Numbered from the stretch's first letter, positions 37,576 to 47,705 are shown. The stretch: DNA of 64,000 nt from an uncultured Pseudomonadota bacterium (GCA_937864035.1 CALMIO010000004.1:62001-126000), one strand, 5' to 3'. The notes: generated from the sequence alone by a model not told the origin. Numbers and translations are program-made.

Positions 37576-37759
37576 ACTTATCAAGCTGTCCAATCTAGTT
37601 ATGATCTATGTAACTTGAATCCTGTTTTTGGGGTTAAGTTAAGTCATTAGCAACAGTTTAGTTTTTACTCTACCCTCGCTTTGGAAAGCGTTATGAGGAG
37701 GGATGGCGAAATTAAAAACGTCTGTAATATTTTTATGATTGAGCTTGCCCGGAAGATTT

Positions 37760-38400
37760 TTAGTTTTTAATCATTTTTCTAATAAAATCAACTATTTGTG
37801 TGTTTCTATCGTTAAATCTAACTTCCATCTTTTTTAAATATAAAAAGAACTTAGATTCTGGCAATGCCATTGTAACGTCTAAGTTTTGTTTTAGCAAAGC
37901 CCCAGGAGTTTTCAATCCTATTGATATGATTTATTTTTCTTTTTGCAAACTCTTTAGCATGATTAATTCTGTAATGTTTATAACCATCAGTGATTAGCCC
38001 ATCATAAGCTCTAAAGGAGTCAGAATAAATTACACTACTTTCGAAGGCTTGCTGTTTTATTATTTATCTTAAAGTTTTTCTAGTAACATCAATTACGGGT
38101 GTTGTAAAAACCTTGTCATTTCCTTTTAAAATGCCGAAAACAGCTACTTTTCCAGCAGCTTCTCTACCACGATTATCCCTCCTATGCCCGCCAAAATACG
38201 ACTCATCTACTTCATGCTCTCCAAAACTTAGCCGCTACAATATTCAGCTATCTTTTCTCTTGTATAATTATATATCTTGTCTGTCGTATGCCTGTTCACT
38301 CCCAGTATTTTAGATGTTTTTAGTGATGGTACTTCTAGCGCAAAATATCTTATCGCATCCTCGTATTATCTTGTTGCTGACTTTGCTGTATTTGATTATT
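37760..38400 (-). pseudogene. Decayed IS1595-family transposase
   Basis: The minus strand shows a clear IS1595/ISXO2 transposase in pieces. The central piece reads EHEVDESYFGGHRRDNRG, AAGKVAVFGILKGNDKV, then YSDSFRAYDGLITDGYKHYR and NRIENSWGFAKTKLRRYNGI, with the catalytic Asp, Asp and the family's Asn-type third position. A TAA interrupts it at 38064-38066. The N-terminal part (TSKILGVNRHTTDKIYNYTR) lies in another frame, joined near 38228. The C-terminus (KKMEVRFNDRNTQIVDFI) is in a third frame, joined near 37868. At least two frameshifts and a stop make it non-functional. I could not find matching terminal inverted repeats. Confidence 0.85.
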
Positions 38401-38761
38401 TTCTTCTTTCTATCTCCCGTACTCACCTAGTTTATACACCATAATCTTCTGGGCAAGCTCCTTATTTTATTCGCTTATTATTAAGCTGACTTTTTAAACT
38501 TTGATTAGCTCTTAAATAGTCAAACCTTTAGTAAGATAATTAAACTAGGTTTTGTTTTAGGAGATTTCTTTTAATAGTTTTTGCTATTTTGAAGATAAAT
38601 ATAATCCTAGTTTCTCTCAAAATTTGCTCCGACAAACTATTATTAACTTATAGTATGTTGTTGCAATAGATAATTTTCGATATAGATAACAATATAGAAT
38701 CTACGGCTTTTTTGAGTAACTGTTGTAAAGCTTAATACTTGTCATTGATTCTATTTAGGAC
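38401..38761. other. AT-rich stretch between the IS remnant and the second DUF11 gene
   Basis: No coding frame. It contains a perfect inverted repeat AAACTAGG (38542-38549) and CCTAGTTT (38606-38613) with 56 bases between the arms. The repeat could be a decayed end of the insertion element or chance in AT-rich DNA. The promoter of the downstream gene presumably lay here; I see no strong -35/-10 pair. Confidence 0.3.
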
Positions 38762-41145
38762 ATGTTTAGGTTATTTAGGTCGGCGTTTTTTTAGCTTTTC
38801 TTGCACCATTATTTTTTTCTTCTGCGTTTGCTCAGCAGTGCAACGCGCCGGTTGGATCAGGATTGTGCAATTATTTTAATTCTGAGCTTACACTTGCTCA
38901 AATGTGCTCTGATCCCGACTCGATTCCCGGGATATACCAAGTCTCCGCCTCTTTGATACATCCATCACCATCTACCGGGCTAGTTTGCATGTTTATCAAT
39001 ATCGATAGCACTCCCAACGCTAATTTTGCTGTTTGCGTTAATCCTCATCATGATCCGTTAACAGCGGTGCTTCATAAATGCGACGACACTTCGCCTAATT
39101 CTTGCGGTGGAGCAGGTGTTGTAGAACCTTTTTTGCCATGCACTAAAACTGGATCAAAAATCGTTTGTAACATTGACAAGGTTTATTTTGGAGGTTTTAT
39201 GGAAACGCTTCATTTGACAAATGCTTGTTCTTACGATCTTGATGGCAACTATGATCAAACTCTTAAATGTGATGATTGTATTTTTGAAGGTGGTTTTATC
39301 GCAATAAATAAAAGGGCTTATGATGAAAATGGTATTCTTCTTCCAAGCGGTTCTCCGCAAGAATTTAACTTTCAAGTCACCGGAAATACGGGCTTTACTG
39401 AAGAGGCGTCAGTCTTTGGCTCTGGTTCGGTTGTAATCGGTGTTCCTGCCGGAAGTTATGATCTTTTTGAAAATCTTCCTCCACGGTGGTTGGTAAACGA
39501 TGTTAGCTGTATAAATACTCTTGCCGTTCACGAAGGCTCTATTTCTTCTTCCAAGCAATTGATCAGCAAATTAGAAATTCCACTCGCAACTGGATTATTA
39601 TGTTTGTTTGAAAACAGAGAGATTAGCTCAGCTCTTCCCTCTTTGTATATTGAAAAAACGGCTGATCTAACAAGTTATTCGGCCGTTGGTGAGGTTATTA
39701 ATTATCAATATCAAGTTACAAACACAGGAAGTTCTTCATATAAGTTAATTAATGTTGGTGATGATAAAATATGCCATTCCGGAATATCTGAGTACTGTAT
39801 TAGTTGTCCCCTAAGTGGCACTTTAAATCCTGGAAATTCGGTTGCTTGCGAAGCGGTTTCTTATGTCGTTACTCAGGATGATATTGATCTTGGTTACATC
39901 AAAAATATAGCTCAGGCACGCGATCAAGGTCTAGGAGGGCTTTCAAACGAGGTTCAGCATTTTATAGATACCATTCAGATTCAATCTATTTCGCTTAACA
40001 AGCAAGGTATTTTCAACGATGAAAACGGCAATGGCTTAGCGGAAGCGGGCGAAACTATCTCTTATGTTTTCACTCTCTCAAATTACGGCAATACGACGCA
40101 AATCATCTCTTCTTTTACAGATCCTTTGATACCGGATCTGATGTTAAATTGTTCGCCTAATTCTTTTCCGGTAACATTACTTCCCGGCGATACCCTTGAT
40201 TGCACTGGTAATTATACTCTTAGCGTGCACGATCTTGATCCTGGTTACATGATTAACACTGCAACTGCTTGTTTTAGCCCACCAGAGTATGATATTTAAT
40301 GTTCGAGCGGCTCTTCCATAGTCCCGCTTCCTTACCAAGATTCATTAAAGATAGTTAAAGAGGCCGTTTTTGAGGGTAGCCAAAATGGTAACGCTCAGGT
40401 CGGTGATGTTGTTAATTACTCGATCACGGTCACCAACGCCGGCACCAGAAAGGCGTATGATTTAAGCATTAGCGATCCTATGATCGCTGATTCGATTGTT
40501 TGCTCTCCTCCTCAGCCCACGGTTTTAAATCCTAACGAATCAATGCAGTGCGTTGCCTCTTACAAGATAACTCAAGATGACATTGACAGGGGTTCGGTCG
40601 AAAATATTGCTTACGCTCGTAGTAGCGTTGTTAATAACACCCCTAGTAATACCAAAATTGTTTTCTTGTCAAAAGACAACCCGATCGAGCCGCCTCAGTG
40701 TAATGATACCGACATAATTGAAGATCAGTTTTTGCTTGATGGGCTTGTTATGAGCCAAGCGGCTTTAGCAGAAAACATAATCAAAACAGTTTTGCGCTCC
40801 AATAAAGCGAAACCGGCCGACAAGCGGCAGATGCTATTGGCGAGAAGCAGGACAAGTTCTTTAAAATCACTTGGCTGGAGTTTGATTTGGGGTCTGCCTC
40901 GAATTGTTAAAAATTGCGGTTCTCATTCGAGTTGTTCAATCGTTAGTTTGCAAGAAGTTATTGAGAAATATAAGCGCAATAGCAACACGCTTCATCAAAT
41001 CACTTCAAATCTACTTAGTAACTTTGGAAGAAGGTTTTTACGAGCTAGCAGGGTTAAAACAGTTAAACGCAAAGCCGCTCAACTGAGAAATTTAAGTAGT
41101 CAAATAATCTTACGTATTCCATCTTCTCATAGTGTTTGCGGCTGA
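38762..41145 (+). pseudogene. Second, broken copy of the DUF11 secreted protein
   Basis: Paralogue of the 34750 gene with the same order: signal peptide, Cys-rich domain (QQCNAPVGSGLCN), SpaA-like domain, DUF11 repeats, and the same C-terminal domain (EDQFLLDGLVMSQAALAE, ending HSVCG). It has three repeats rather than four and lacks the PT linker. Two lesions break it. The ATG at 38762 opens MFRLFRSAFF and hits a stop inside a T7 run (38786-38792); one extra T would restore FLAFLAPLFFSSAFA. A TAA at 40297-40299 stands where the paralogue has Glu-like sequence (DEVC). Both long pieces remain coding in character, so decay is recent or the T run is variable. Confidence 0.85.
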
Positions 41146-41212
41146 TTTTTGCTATCTTTTCTTAGGCGCTCTCTTTTTGTCTTGCCCTTAATTATCCCGA
41201 TAAATCTTAACA

Positions 41213-41241
41213 CTGACTTTTTAATCAAATTGTGTTATAAA
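41213..41241 (+). promoter_or_regulatory. Candidate promoter of ruvAB
   Basis: CTGACT (41213-41218) and TATAAA (41236-41241) are separated by exactly 17 bases, matching sigma-70 consensus at 4 of 6 and 5 of 6 positions. The ATG of ruvA follows 50 bases later. Confidence 0.45.
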
Positions 41242-41290
41242 ATAAAATAATCAATTTTTAATTTTAAAAAATAACATTTCAATCTAATTG

Positions 41291-41881
41291 ATGATCTCTC
41301 GTTTAACCGGAACTGTTGGGGATAAATCTGGGCAAAAATTGACCATAGATGTTGCTGGCGTTGGCTATGAGGTCACTGCTAGCTTGCAACTTGCCTCTAG
41401 GGTTAATATTGGCGAGCAGATCTCTTGTTTGATATATACTGAGATCAAAGATGATGCCATCAATCTTTACGGCTTTAACGATCAGTTAGAAAAACATATC
41501 TTTCAATTATTGTTGTTGGTAAACGGCATAGGTCCTAAAACTGCGGTTGAGATACTCTCAAAGGTTGATAGGGCAGAACTCTTAAAGCTAATAGCCGGTG
41601 GTAATCCGCAGGCGATTCAATCTATAAAAGGAATCGGGAAAAAACTTTCAGAGCGCATTATAGTTGAACTAAAGGATCGAGTTAGTGATTATGCTTTAGA
41701 AAAGAGCGCTTATGATGGGGTGTTGCAATCGCAAAATAGCAATGGGCCGCGCTTCGAGGCTCTTGAGGCTCTGATCGCGCTTGGCTTCTCGCGGCGCGAG
41801 AGTGAGCAAGCAATTTCGCGCGTAGCTCCTTCGCTAACCCAAACACAGGATATTTTGAGAGCTGCCCTGCAAGCAATTTAA
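41291..41881 (+). CDS. ruvA: Holliday junction branch migration protein RuvA
   Basis: Tetrameric protein that binds Holliday junctions and loads RuvB. The 196 residues from this ATG match the family (a TTG codon precedes directly). The start MISRLTGTVGDKSGQKLTID is the N-terminal OB domain. The two helix-hairpin-helix motifs are LLLVNGIGPKTAVEIL and IQSIKGIGKKLSERIIVELK. The C-terminal domain III (EALIALGFSRRESEQAI) binds RuvB. ruvB follows after 72 bases; ruvC is not in view. Confidence 0.97.
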   Translation: MISRLTGTVGDKSGQKLTIDVAGVGYEVTASLQLASRVNIGEQISCLIYTEIKDDAINLYGFNDQLEKHIFQLLLLVNGIGPKTAVEILSKVDRAELLKLIAGGNPQAIQSIKGIGKKLSERIIVELKDRVSDYALEKSAYDGVLQSQNSNGPRFEALEALIALGFSRRESEQAISRVAPSLTQTQDILRAALQAI

Positions 41882-41953
41882 TTTGTGGCTGTTAGTAATG
41901 TTTATTTTGTTAAATTAAGTTTATACTATTTATACTATATTTAAAATATTTTT

Positions 41954-43042
41954 ATGAACGATTCGGAGAGTTGGGTTATTAGCAATTTTGATAAAATAAA
42001 GGAGAGACCGCTCTCACACATTGCTAAAGATCAAACTCTTGATGATGATCGTTCATTAGCTTCGAAAATACGCCCTCAAAGTTTAGCTGACTATATAGGT
42101 CAGAAAGACCTTAAAGAAAATTTGGAGATTGCTTGCAGGGCGGCAGCTAACCGCTCTGAGCCTTTAGATCACGTTCTGCTTCATGGTCCGCCTGGTCTTG
42201 GTAAAACTTCTTTGGCTCGCGTTTTGGCGAGCGAGATGGGAGTTGGCTTTAAATCAACTTCGGGTCCGGTTATCGAAAGACCCGGAGATTTAGCGGCGAT
42301 TTTAAGCGGTTTAAAAGAACGCGATATTTTCTTTATAGATGAGATTCACAGGTTGCCAAGAGTTGTTGAGGAGGTTTTATATCCAGCGATGGAGGATTAT
42401 CAGATTGATATTTTAATTGGTCAAGGTCCGGCCGCAAAATCGATTAAGATTAAACTTCCCCCTTTTACGTTAGTTGGAGCGACTACTCGTACCAGCCTTT
42501 TAACATCGCCGTTGCGAGATCGTTTTGGTTTAGTAATGCGTTTTGAGTTTTATTCTGAAGATGAACTATTTGGTATCATTATGCGAGCCGCGAATATTCT
42601 TGGTGCTCATATTGAGCCGGAAGCCGCGCGTGAAATAGCTCGCCGCGCTCGCGGCACGCCTCGAGTGGCGAATCGCTTACTGCGGCGCGCTAGAGATTAT
42701 GCCGAACTTTTAAATGAAGCTCAAACAAAAATATCTCTTGAGATCGCCAAGAAGGCGATGTCTCTGATTGATATTGATGATCATGGATTAGATCGAATGG
42801 ATCGACAGATATTGCGAGTTATCGCGGAGCGCTTTGGTGGCGGTCCAGTTGGTATTGAGAGTTTGGCAGCGGCTCTTGGCGAAGAGCGTGAAACGTTAGA
42901 AGAGGTTTACGAGCCTTATCTTGTTTTGCAGGGATATATTGTGCGCACGAAGCGTGGACGCGAGTTGGGACAACTTGGATATCAATCTTTAGGGCTGGTG
43001 CCGGCTCATCAGAGCCGCAATGCGGCTTTAGATCTTGGATAA
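41954..43042 (+). CDS. ruvB: Holliday junction helicase RuvB
   Basis: AAA+ motor for branch migration. [16 protein letters not shown] start (here [12 protein letters not shown]), Walker A GPPGLGKT (78-85), Walker [12 protein letters not shown], and sensor/arginine-finger region [15 protein letters not shown]. The C-terminal winged helix has [20 protein letters not shown]. The first 36 residues extend beyond typical RuvB, and the 362 total is slightly long. Confidence 0.97.
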   Translation: MNDSESWVISNFDKIKERPLSHIAKDQTLDDDRSLASKIRPQSLADYIGQKDLKENLEIACRAAANRSEPLDHVLLHGPPGLGKTSLARVLASEMGVGFKSTSGPVIERPGDLAAILSGLKERDIFFIDEIHRLPRVVEEVLYPAMEDYQIDILIGQGPAAKSIKIKLPPFTLVGATTRTSLLTSPLRDRFGLVMRFEFYSEDELFGIIMRAANILGAHIEPEAAREIARRARGTPRVANRLLRRARDYAELLNEAQTKISLEIAKKAMSLIDIDDHGLDRMDRQILRVIAERFGGGPVGIESLAAALGEERETLEEVYEPYLVLQGYIVRTKRGRELGQLGYQSLGLVPAHQSRNAALDLG

Positions 43043-43068
43043 CTTTATTTATATAAAAAATCAATTCA

Positions 43069-43608
43069 GTGTCTCTGGTATTTATTCTAAAATTACTATT
43101 GTTACCTGAGCCAGTAATTCATTGGGTCAGCCAACAGCGCGACGCTATTTCGATCTCTTATGATATCGGCGCGAGCGGCGTACAACTTTGTGCAAGCGAA
43201 GGCATTGCAACTCGTTTTAACTATACTCTTAAGTTTTGTCGGCGCCGAAGTTGGTGGTGGGATCGATGTGAGCGAGATAGAACAATCGTAAAAAGGTTGC
43301 GTTTTGATAGCTTCAGTAGTAGCCATATTTTAGAGTCAGACGAATTGCGAGATGACCTGCCAGCTCAGTCGGAGTCTTTTGGATCTTTTACTGATGCTTG
43401 GCAAGAAGCGACACGACTGAGCAACTTATCCATTGGCTCGTTAAACTCTCTTCAAGCTGATGGTTATGATTATTTGGCGATAAAAATAGCCTTATTTTGC
43501 TTAGGAACTTTGCCGCAAAAGGCAGTTGATTTAAGCTCTTATATTTCTTCTAGTGAGCTTAAAGACAGCCGTATCACATCTCGTTGGATTATATTTAACT
43601 TACGCTAG
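43069..43608 (+). CDS. DUF4390-type protein
   Basis: GTG start. 179 residues with a short hydrophobic N-terminus and a beta-rich body. The pattern TRFNYTLKFCRRRSWWWDRC and later ITSRWIIFNLR, with a Leu-rich C-terminal stretch around LALFCLGTLPQ-like residues, fits the DUF4390 family. That family is typically encoded directly before an NtrY-like histidine kinase, as here (65 bases). It is probably periplasmic. Its molecular function is not known. Confidence 0.7.
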   Translation: MSLVFILKLLLLPEPVIHWVSQQRDAISISYDIGASGVQLCASEGIATRFNYTLKFCRRRSWWWDRCERDRTIVKRLRFDSFSSSHILESDELRDDLPAQSESFGSFTDAWQEATRLSNLSIGSLNSLQADGYDYLAIKIALFCLGTLPQKAVDLSSYISSSELKDSRITSRWIIFNLR

Positions 43609-43673
43609 TTTTGGAATTTGCTCTTTAAAAAAAAGAGGGCAAAGGCGCGGGCGATTTGCTATAGAGTGCTGAT

Positions 43674-45875
43674 ATGTTTTTTGGCTTAAGAAGGGGGTCT
43701 CGAAAAAATAATGCTCTCCTGATTTGGGCTATAGCTAGCCTGTTAATTGCCGCTGGTGCGGGGTGGTATATTTTTAGGGAGGTGGATCTTGGGGATACTC
43801 AAGATTTAGGCAGACAGCTAACCACTTTTTTTGTAGTAAATTTTTTAATTGCTGCGCTATCTGTTTTGATGGCTTTGATCGGGCGACAGTTAATAAAGCT
43901 TTTTTTTGATAGACGCAATCGAATCCTTGGATCAAAATTAAGATTAAGATTGGTGGTTGCTTTCGTCTCTTTAGCGATAATTCCTACTATTTTAACCTTT
44001 GCTTTGGCGAGCGGTTTTTTAAGTCGCGCTTTGAATGATTGGTTTAGCGGCCAAGTCGAGGATGTTGTTGAAGGCGCTGGCGCGGTGGCTCGCGAACATT
44101 TTGAAATTTTAAAAGAACGTTATTTAGCTAATACTTTATTAGCGGCAAAGTTTTTGGAAGATCAAAAAGATGATTTTGATAATCTTAGTGTAAATTTAAA
44201 GCAAGCTAGATTGGATAGCGAAGCTTTTGCTCTGCAACTTTACTCTTTAAGCAGTAGGAATTTGTTGGGTTTTTCCGAACATCCGACTGTAGGCATTGAA
44301 GAGTTTAAATTGCCGGATGTGCGACCAGAATTTTTCTCTGCTCCTAGAGGCGCGTCAAACATAAGATATGATGAGGTTGGAGCCGCTAAGTATATTACTA
44401 TTTATTCTCCTTTACCAAAAGAAAACGATCTATTATTGGTTGCTTTTTATAGGATTAGTCCAGAGATGAGTTTTGCCATTTCTAAGATCAATCAAGCTTT
44501 TGAACAATATCGAGAGATTCGGCTTTATAAAAATCCTCTTAAATTCAGTTATATTATTTCGTTAACTTTGATTACTGGGGTGATTATTTTTGGCGCTATT
44601 TGGTTCGGTTTTTATTTAGCGCGCGAGATTACTGATCCTCTTGCGGAGATCGCGCAGGCAACCATGAAAGTTGCTCGCGGCGAGTATGAACACCGCTTAA
44701 GTTCTGCTGGCGATGACGAAATCGGTGAGTTGGTTAAGGCTTTTAATTTTATGCTTTCTAATCTTAGGGTTTCTAGGGCAGAGCTCGAGCATAAAAATAT
44801 TTTAACTGAGACTATTTTAAAAAACTTGGCGGTAGGGGTGATTTTGCTTGAACCTGATAACAGCATCTTGTCGATGAATCAAGCGGCGCGCGATCTTTTT
44901 TCTGTTAGCGGAGATCTAGATGTCAGAGGCAAAACGTTGCAGCAGCTTTTTGGTTTTAATTTTAGCGAACAGCTTCGGCCGTTGTTAGTAAAAAACGAGA
45001 AAAAACCGCTTAAAAGTAGCGAATTAACAATTGATTTAAAAAGTGACAATACGCTAAAGCGCGTTGTTTGTACTGCTGGAGAGATCGCTGGAGAAGATGG
45101 TTCTCTTGAAGGGCGAGTTTTAATCTTTGATGACGTGACTGAGATATCTCGCGCCCAGAAAATGGAGGCATGGCGAGAGGTTGCCAAGAGAGTTGCCCAT
45201 GAGATTAAAAATCCTCTGACTCCAATTAAACTTAGCGCACAGCACTTAACGGCGCAAGCATCGAGTGGGGTATCGACTAAAGATCTGTACGATGCCGGGC
45301 AAACTATCATTGAAAATGTTGAATCAATTAAGAGATTGGTTGATCAATTCGCGAAACTTGCGCGCATGCCATTAGCTGAGCCAAGTGAATTTGATTTTAA
45401 TCAGTTGGTTGCGGATCTGCTCTCAAATTATACGGAATCTTATCAGGCTGTTACTTTTCGCGCTATTTTAGATCCTAATTTGCCGACAGTTTTTTTAGAT
45501 CGTGAACAAATTACCCGAGTAATTGTTAATTTGCTTGACAATGCTATTCAATCGGTTGAGAGTGGGTCGGTTGCTCGAACTGCTTCTTCTCAGATCTCTT
45601 TGCGCACCCATTTGTTGGCTGATAGTGAATTGTTTCAATTTGAAATAGTTGATAATGGAGTTGGCATTCCGGATGAGCTAAAAAGCGTTATTTTTGAACC
45701 GCATTTTACGACAAAAGAGAAAGGAAGCGGTTTAGGTTTGGCGGTTGTCAGTTCTATTATATTTGATCATGGCGGCCGGATAGAAGTTCGTGATAATCCT
45801 AAGGAGAGTGGCGCTAGGTTTATTGTTGAACTGCCGCTTCGCTTGAAAACCACCTCACAGAGGTCTTTCAACTAA
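43674..45875 (+). CDS. ntrY: NtrY-family sensor histidine kinase
   Basis: 733-residue membrane kinase. Hydrophobic segments near residues 15-33, 45-65, 85-110 and 290-320 bracket an extracytoplasmic sensor region. A HAMP domain (LAREITDPLAEIAQATMKVA) and a PAS domain (ILKNLAVGVILLEPDNSILS) follow. The phospho-acceptor His509 is in KRVAHEIKNPLTPIKLSAQH. The ATP-binding domain shows NLLDNAIQSVESG, VDNGVGIPDEL and KGSGLGLAVVSSI. The layout is that of NtrY. The usual NtrX regulator gene is not next to it; fbp follows instead after 18 bases. Confidence 0.92.
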   Translation: MFFGLRRGSRKNNALLIWAIASLLIAAGAGWYIFREVDLGDTQDLGRQLTTFFVVNFLIAALSVLMALIGRQLIKLFFDRRNRILGSKLRLRLVVAFVSLAIIPTILTFALASGFLSRALNDWFSGQVEDVVEGAGAVAREHFEILKERYLANTLLAAKFLEDQKDDFDNLSVNLKQARLDSEAFALQLYSLSSRNLLGFSEHPTVGIEEFKLPDVRPEFFSAPRGASNIRYDEVGAAKYITIYSPLPKENDLLLVAFYRISPEMSFAISKINQAFEQYREIRLYKNPLKFSYIISLTLITGVIIFGAIWFGFYLAREITDPLAEIAQATMKVARGEYEHRLSSAGDDEIGELVKAFNFMLSNLRVSRAELEHKNILTETILKNLAVGVILLEPDNSILSMNQAARDLFSVSGDLDVRGKTLQQLFGFNFSEQLRPLLVKNEKKPLKSSELTIDLKSDNTLKRVVCTAGEIAGEDGSLEGRVLIFDDVTEISRAQKMEAWREVAKRVAHEIKNPLTPIKLSAQHLTAQASSGVSTKDLYDAGQTIIENVESIKRLVDQFAKLARMPLAEPSEFDFNQLVADLLSNYTESYQAVTFRAILDPNLPTVFLDREQITRVIVNLLDNAIQSVESGSVARTASSQISLRTHLLADSELFQFEIVDNGVGIPDELKSVIFEPHFTTKEKGSGLGLAVVSSIIFDHGGRIEVRDNPKESGARFIVELPLRLKTTSQRSFN

Positions 45876-45893
45876 TTTTTTAAATTAATTCTT

Positions 45894-46877
45894 ATGTTTC
45901 CAGTACAAACGTTAGCTCGTTTTATTACGACAGAACAAAGAAAATTTCCCGGCAGTTCAGGGGAATTGACTGATCTTTTGCTTTCAATTTCTATTGCCGT
46001 CAAAATGATTGCTCAGCTTGTAGCAACGGCTGGTTTTCGTGGTTTGCAAGGTTATAGTGATGGCAAAAACGTTCATGGTGAAATGCAACAAAAACTTGAT
46101 CGAGAAGCAGATTCAATCTTGATGGATTTTTTGTCGAGTTCCGGCCACTTTGGTTTGTTAGTTTCCGAAGAGCGCGATCAAGTGATAGTTGTTGATGGTT
46201 TCAACCAAACTGGGAAATATGTGGTAGCCTTTGATCCTTTGGATGGCTCAAGTAATCTTGGTTCAAATATTCCTGTTGGCACTATTTTTGCGATCTTTAA
46301 AAAAAATGATGCTGTGAAAACAGAGGAAGCTTTTTTACAAAAAGGTCGTTTATTGATCGCGGCTGGTTATGCGATTTATGGGGCAAAGACAGAGTTTGTT
46401 TATGCAGCTGGAGGAGGAGTTAACAGTTTTACCCTTGATCCTAGTATTGGCGAGTTTTTGTTAACTGGCGAAAATTTGAAGATTGCTCCTAATGGATCAA
46501 TTTATAGCTTTAATGAGGGAAACTTCGCCTATCTTAACGAGCGTGAACAACGCTTTATTGATCTTATTAAAACTCCGAACCAAGAACGTGGGTTGCCGCT
46601 GGCTTTAAGATATGTTGGTTCACTGGTGGCTGATTTTGATCGCACTTTGCGCAAAGGTGGTATTTTTCTTTATCCAGCGGATAAACGATATCCGCACGGA
46701 AAGTTGCGCTTGCTGTATGAATGCGTGCCGCTTGCTTATATTTGTGAACGGGCAGGTGGCCTTGCTAGTGATGGCAAGCAAGCAATTCTTGACATTGTGC
46801 CTGAGTCGATTCACCAACGCAGTCCTTTAATTATAGGAAGCTCGGATATTGTTGAGACATTTTTGGCATTAAAATAA
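45894..46877 (+). CDS. fbp: Fructose-1,6-bisphosphatase class 1
   Basis: Gluconeogenic phosphatase giving fructose-6-phosphate, which feeds GlmS among others. The 327 residues match the class. The metal-binding signature VAFDPLDGSSNLGSNIPVGT is intact, as is EERDQVIV (Glu for metal 1). The substrate end has KLRLLYECVPLAYICERAGG. The gene stands 18 bases after the kinase gene and probably shares its transcript. Confidence 0.96.
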   Translation: MFPVQTLARFITTEQRKFPGSSGELTDLLLSISIAVKMIAQLVATAGFRGLQGYSDGKNVHGEMQQKLDREADSILMDFLSSSGHFGLLVSEERDQVIVVDGFNQTGKYVVAFDPLDGSSNLGSNIPVGTIFAIFKKNDAVKTEEAFLQKGRLLIAAGYAIYGAKTEFVYAAGGGVNSFTLDPSIGEFLLTGENLKIAPNGSIYSFNEGNFAYLNEREQRFIDLIKTPNQERGLPLALRYVGSLVADFDRTLRKGGIFLYPADKRYPHGKLRLLYECVPLAYICERAGGLASDGKQAILDIVPESIHQRSPLIIGSSDIVETFLALK

Positions 46878-46986
46878 TTACTAGATTGATAGCAAGCTTC
46901 TTTTATCAAAGATTCTTTTAGATCTTTGTGTCAAAAAGTAATTTTAATTAAGTCTTAAGATATTGAGATTTTTATTGAATTTGTCG

Positions 46987-47014
46987 ATATAAGCAATGAT
47001 GGATTAGCTTATAT
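46987..47014. repeat. Inverted repeat upstream of the prepilin gene
   Basis: ATATAAGC and GCTTATAT with a 12-base loop, 110 bases after the fbp stop. No T-run follows, so it is a weak terminator candidate at best; it may be a regulatory site for the prepilin gene. Confidence 0.3.
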
Positions 47015-47093
47015 TGTCAATTAAAGTTGATCGTTGCTTAATTTCTTAATTGGCGGAATATTTTTACCATTAATTTTTCTAGGATTTTTATAA

Positions 47094-47705
47094 GTGTTGC
47101 TAATTAAAGCTAAAGATCGCCATAGATCTAAATTAGCAAGCGGTTTTACTCTGATTGAACTGCTTGTGACTGTTGCCATAATCGGCATTTTAGCCGCTAT
47201 TGCTATTCCTAATTTTTCTGAATATCGCAAGAGAGCTTATGATGTCGCTGCACAATCAGATCTTAGGAATTTGGTCACCGCAGTTACTGCCGTTATTTTT
47301 GATGGCTCGATAAATCCCGCAATTTTAGGCGACCTAATGACCAACAACGCTGTTGCTGATTTTTCTGGTTTTCGATCAAGCAAGAATATTGAGATGGCTC
47401 TTTTGGTGGATTTGAGCGATAGCGGTGAGTATTTTGTTGGCGGCGCTTATCACCCACTTGGAACAAAGGTTTTTTGCTATAACAGTCTTAACAACGTTCT
47501 TTTTGAAAGTGTACCAATAGGTTCTGGTCCCTGTGCTATTGGTGGAGGAGGTGGCGCTGGTGGAGGAGATTCTGGCGGCGGCGGCGGAGATTCTGGTGGT
47601 GATGACCGTGGCGTTGGTGGTGGAGGCGAGTGCCCTCCAGGCATGGTTTTTGATGGTTTGGGGTGCGTACTAATGGAAGGCGGAGGAGGAATGGGGCTAC
47701 CTTAA
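47094..47705 (+). CDS. Type IV prepilin-like protein with Gly-rich C-terminal tail
   Basis: The class III signal is clear: after a 16-residue basic leader, ASG and then FTLIELLVTVAIIGILAAIA, with the cleavage Gly17, Phe18 and the assembly Glu22. PrePilD-type processing and export by a type IV pilus or type II secretion machine follow from this. The globular part (about 45-145) is short. The last 55 residues are dominated by Gly with Asp/Ser, then ECPPGMVFDGLGCV with two Cys, ending in a Gly run. Such a tail is unusual. GTG start, with a TTG next to it. No other pilus gene is in view. Confidence 0.88.
   Translation: MLLIKAKDRHRSKLASGFTLIELLVTVAIIGILAAIAIPNFSEYRKRAYDVAAQSDLRNLVTAVTAVIFDGSINPAILGDLMTNNAVADFSGFRSSKNIEMALLVDLSDSGEYFVGGAYHPLGTKVFCYNSLNNVLFESVPIGSGPCAIGGGGGAGGGDSGGGGGDSGGDDRGVGGGGECPPGMVFDGLGCVLMEGGGGMGLP

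Noticed and set aside
41920..41937. Tandem TTTATACTA TTTATACTA between ruvA and ruvB
   Set aside because: Two copies only in AT-rich DNA; it could give extra -10 boxes but no -35 is visible.
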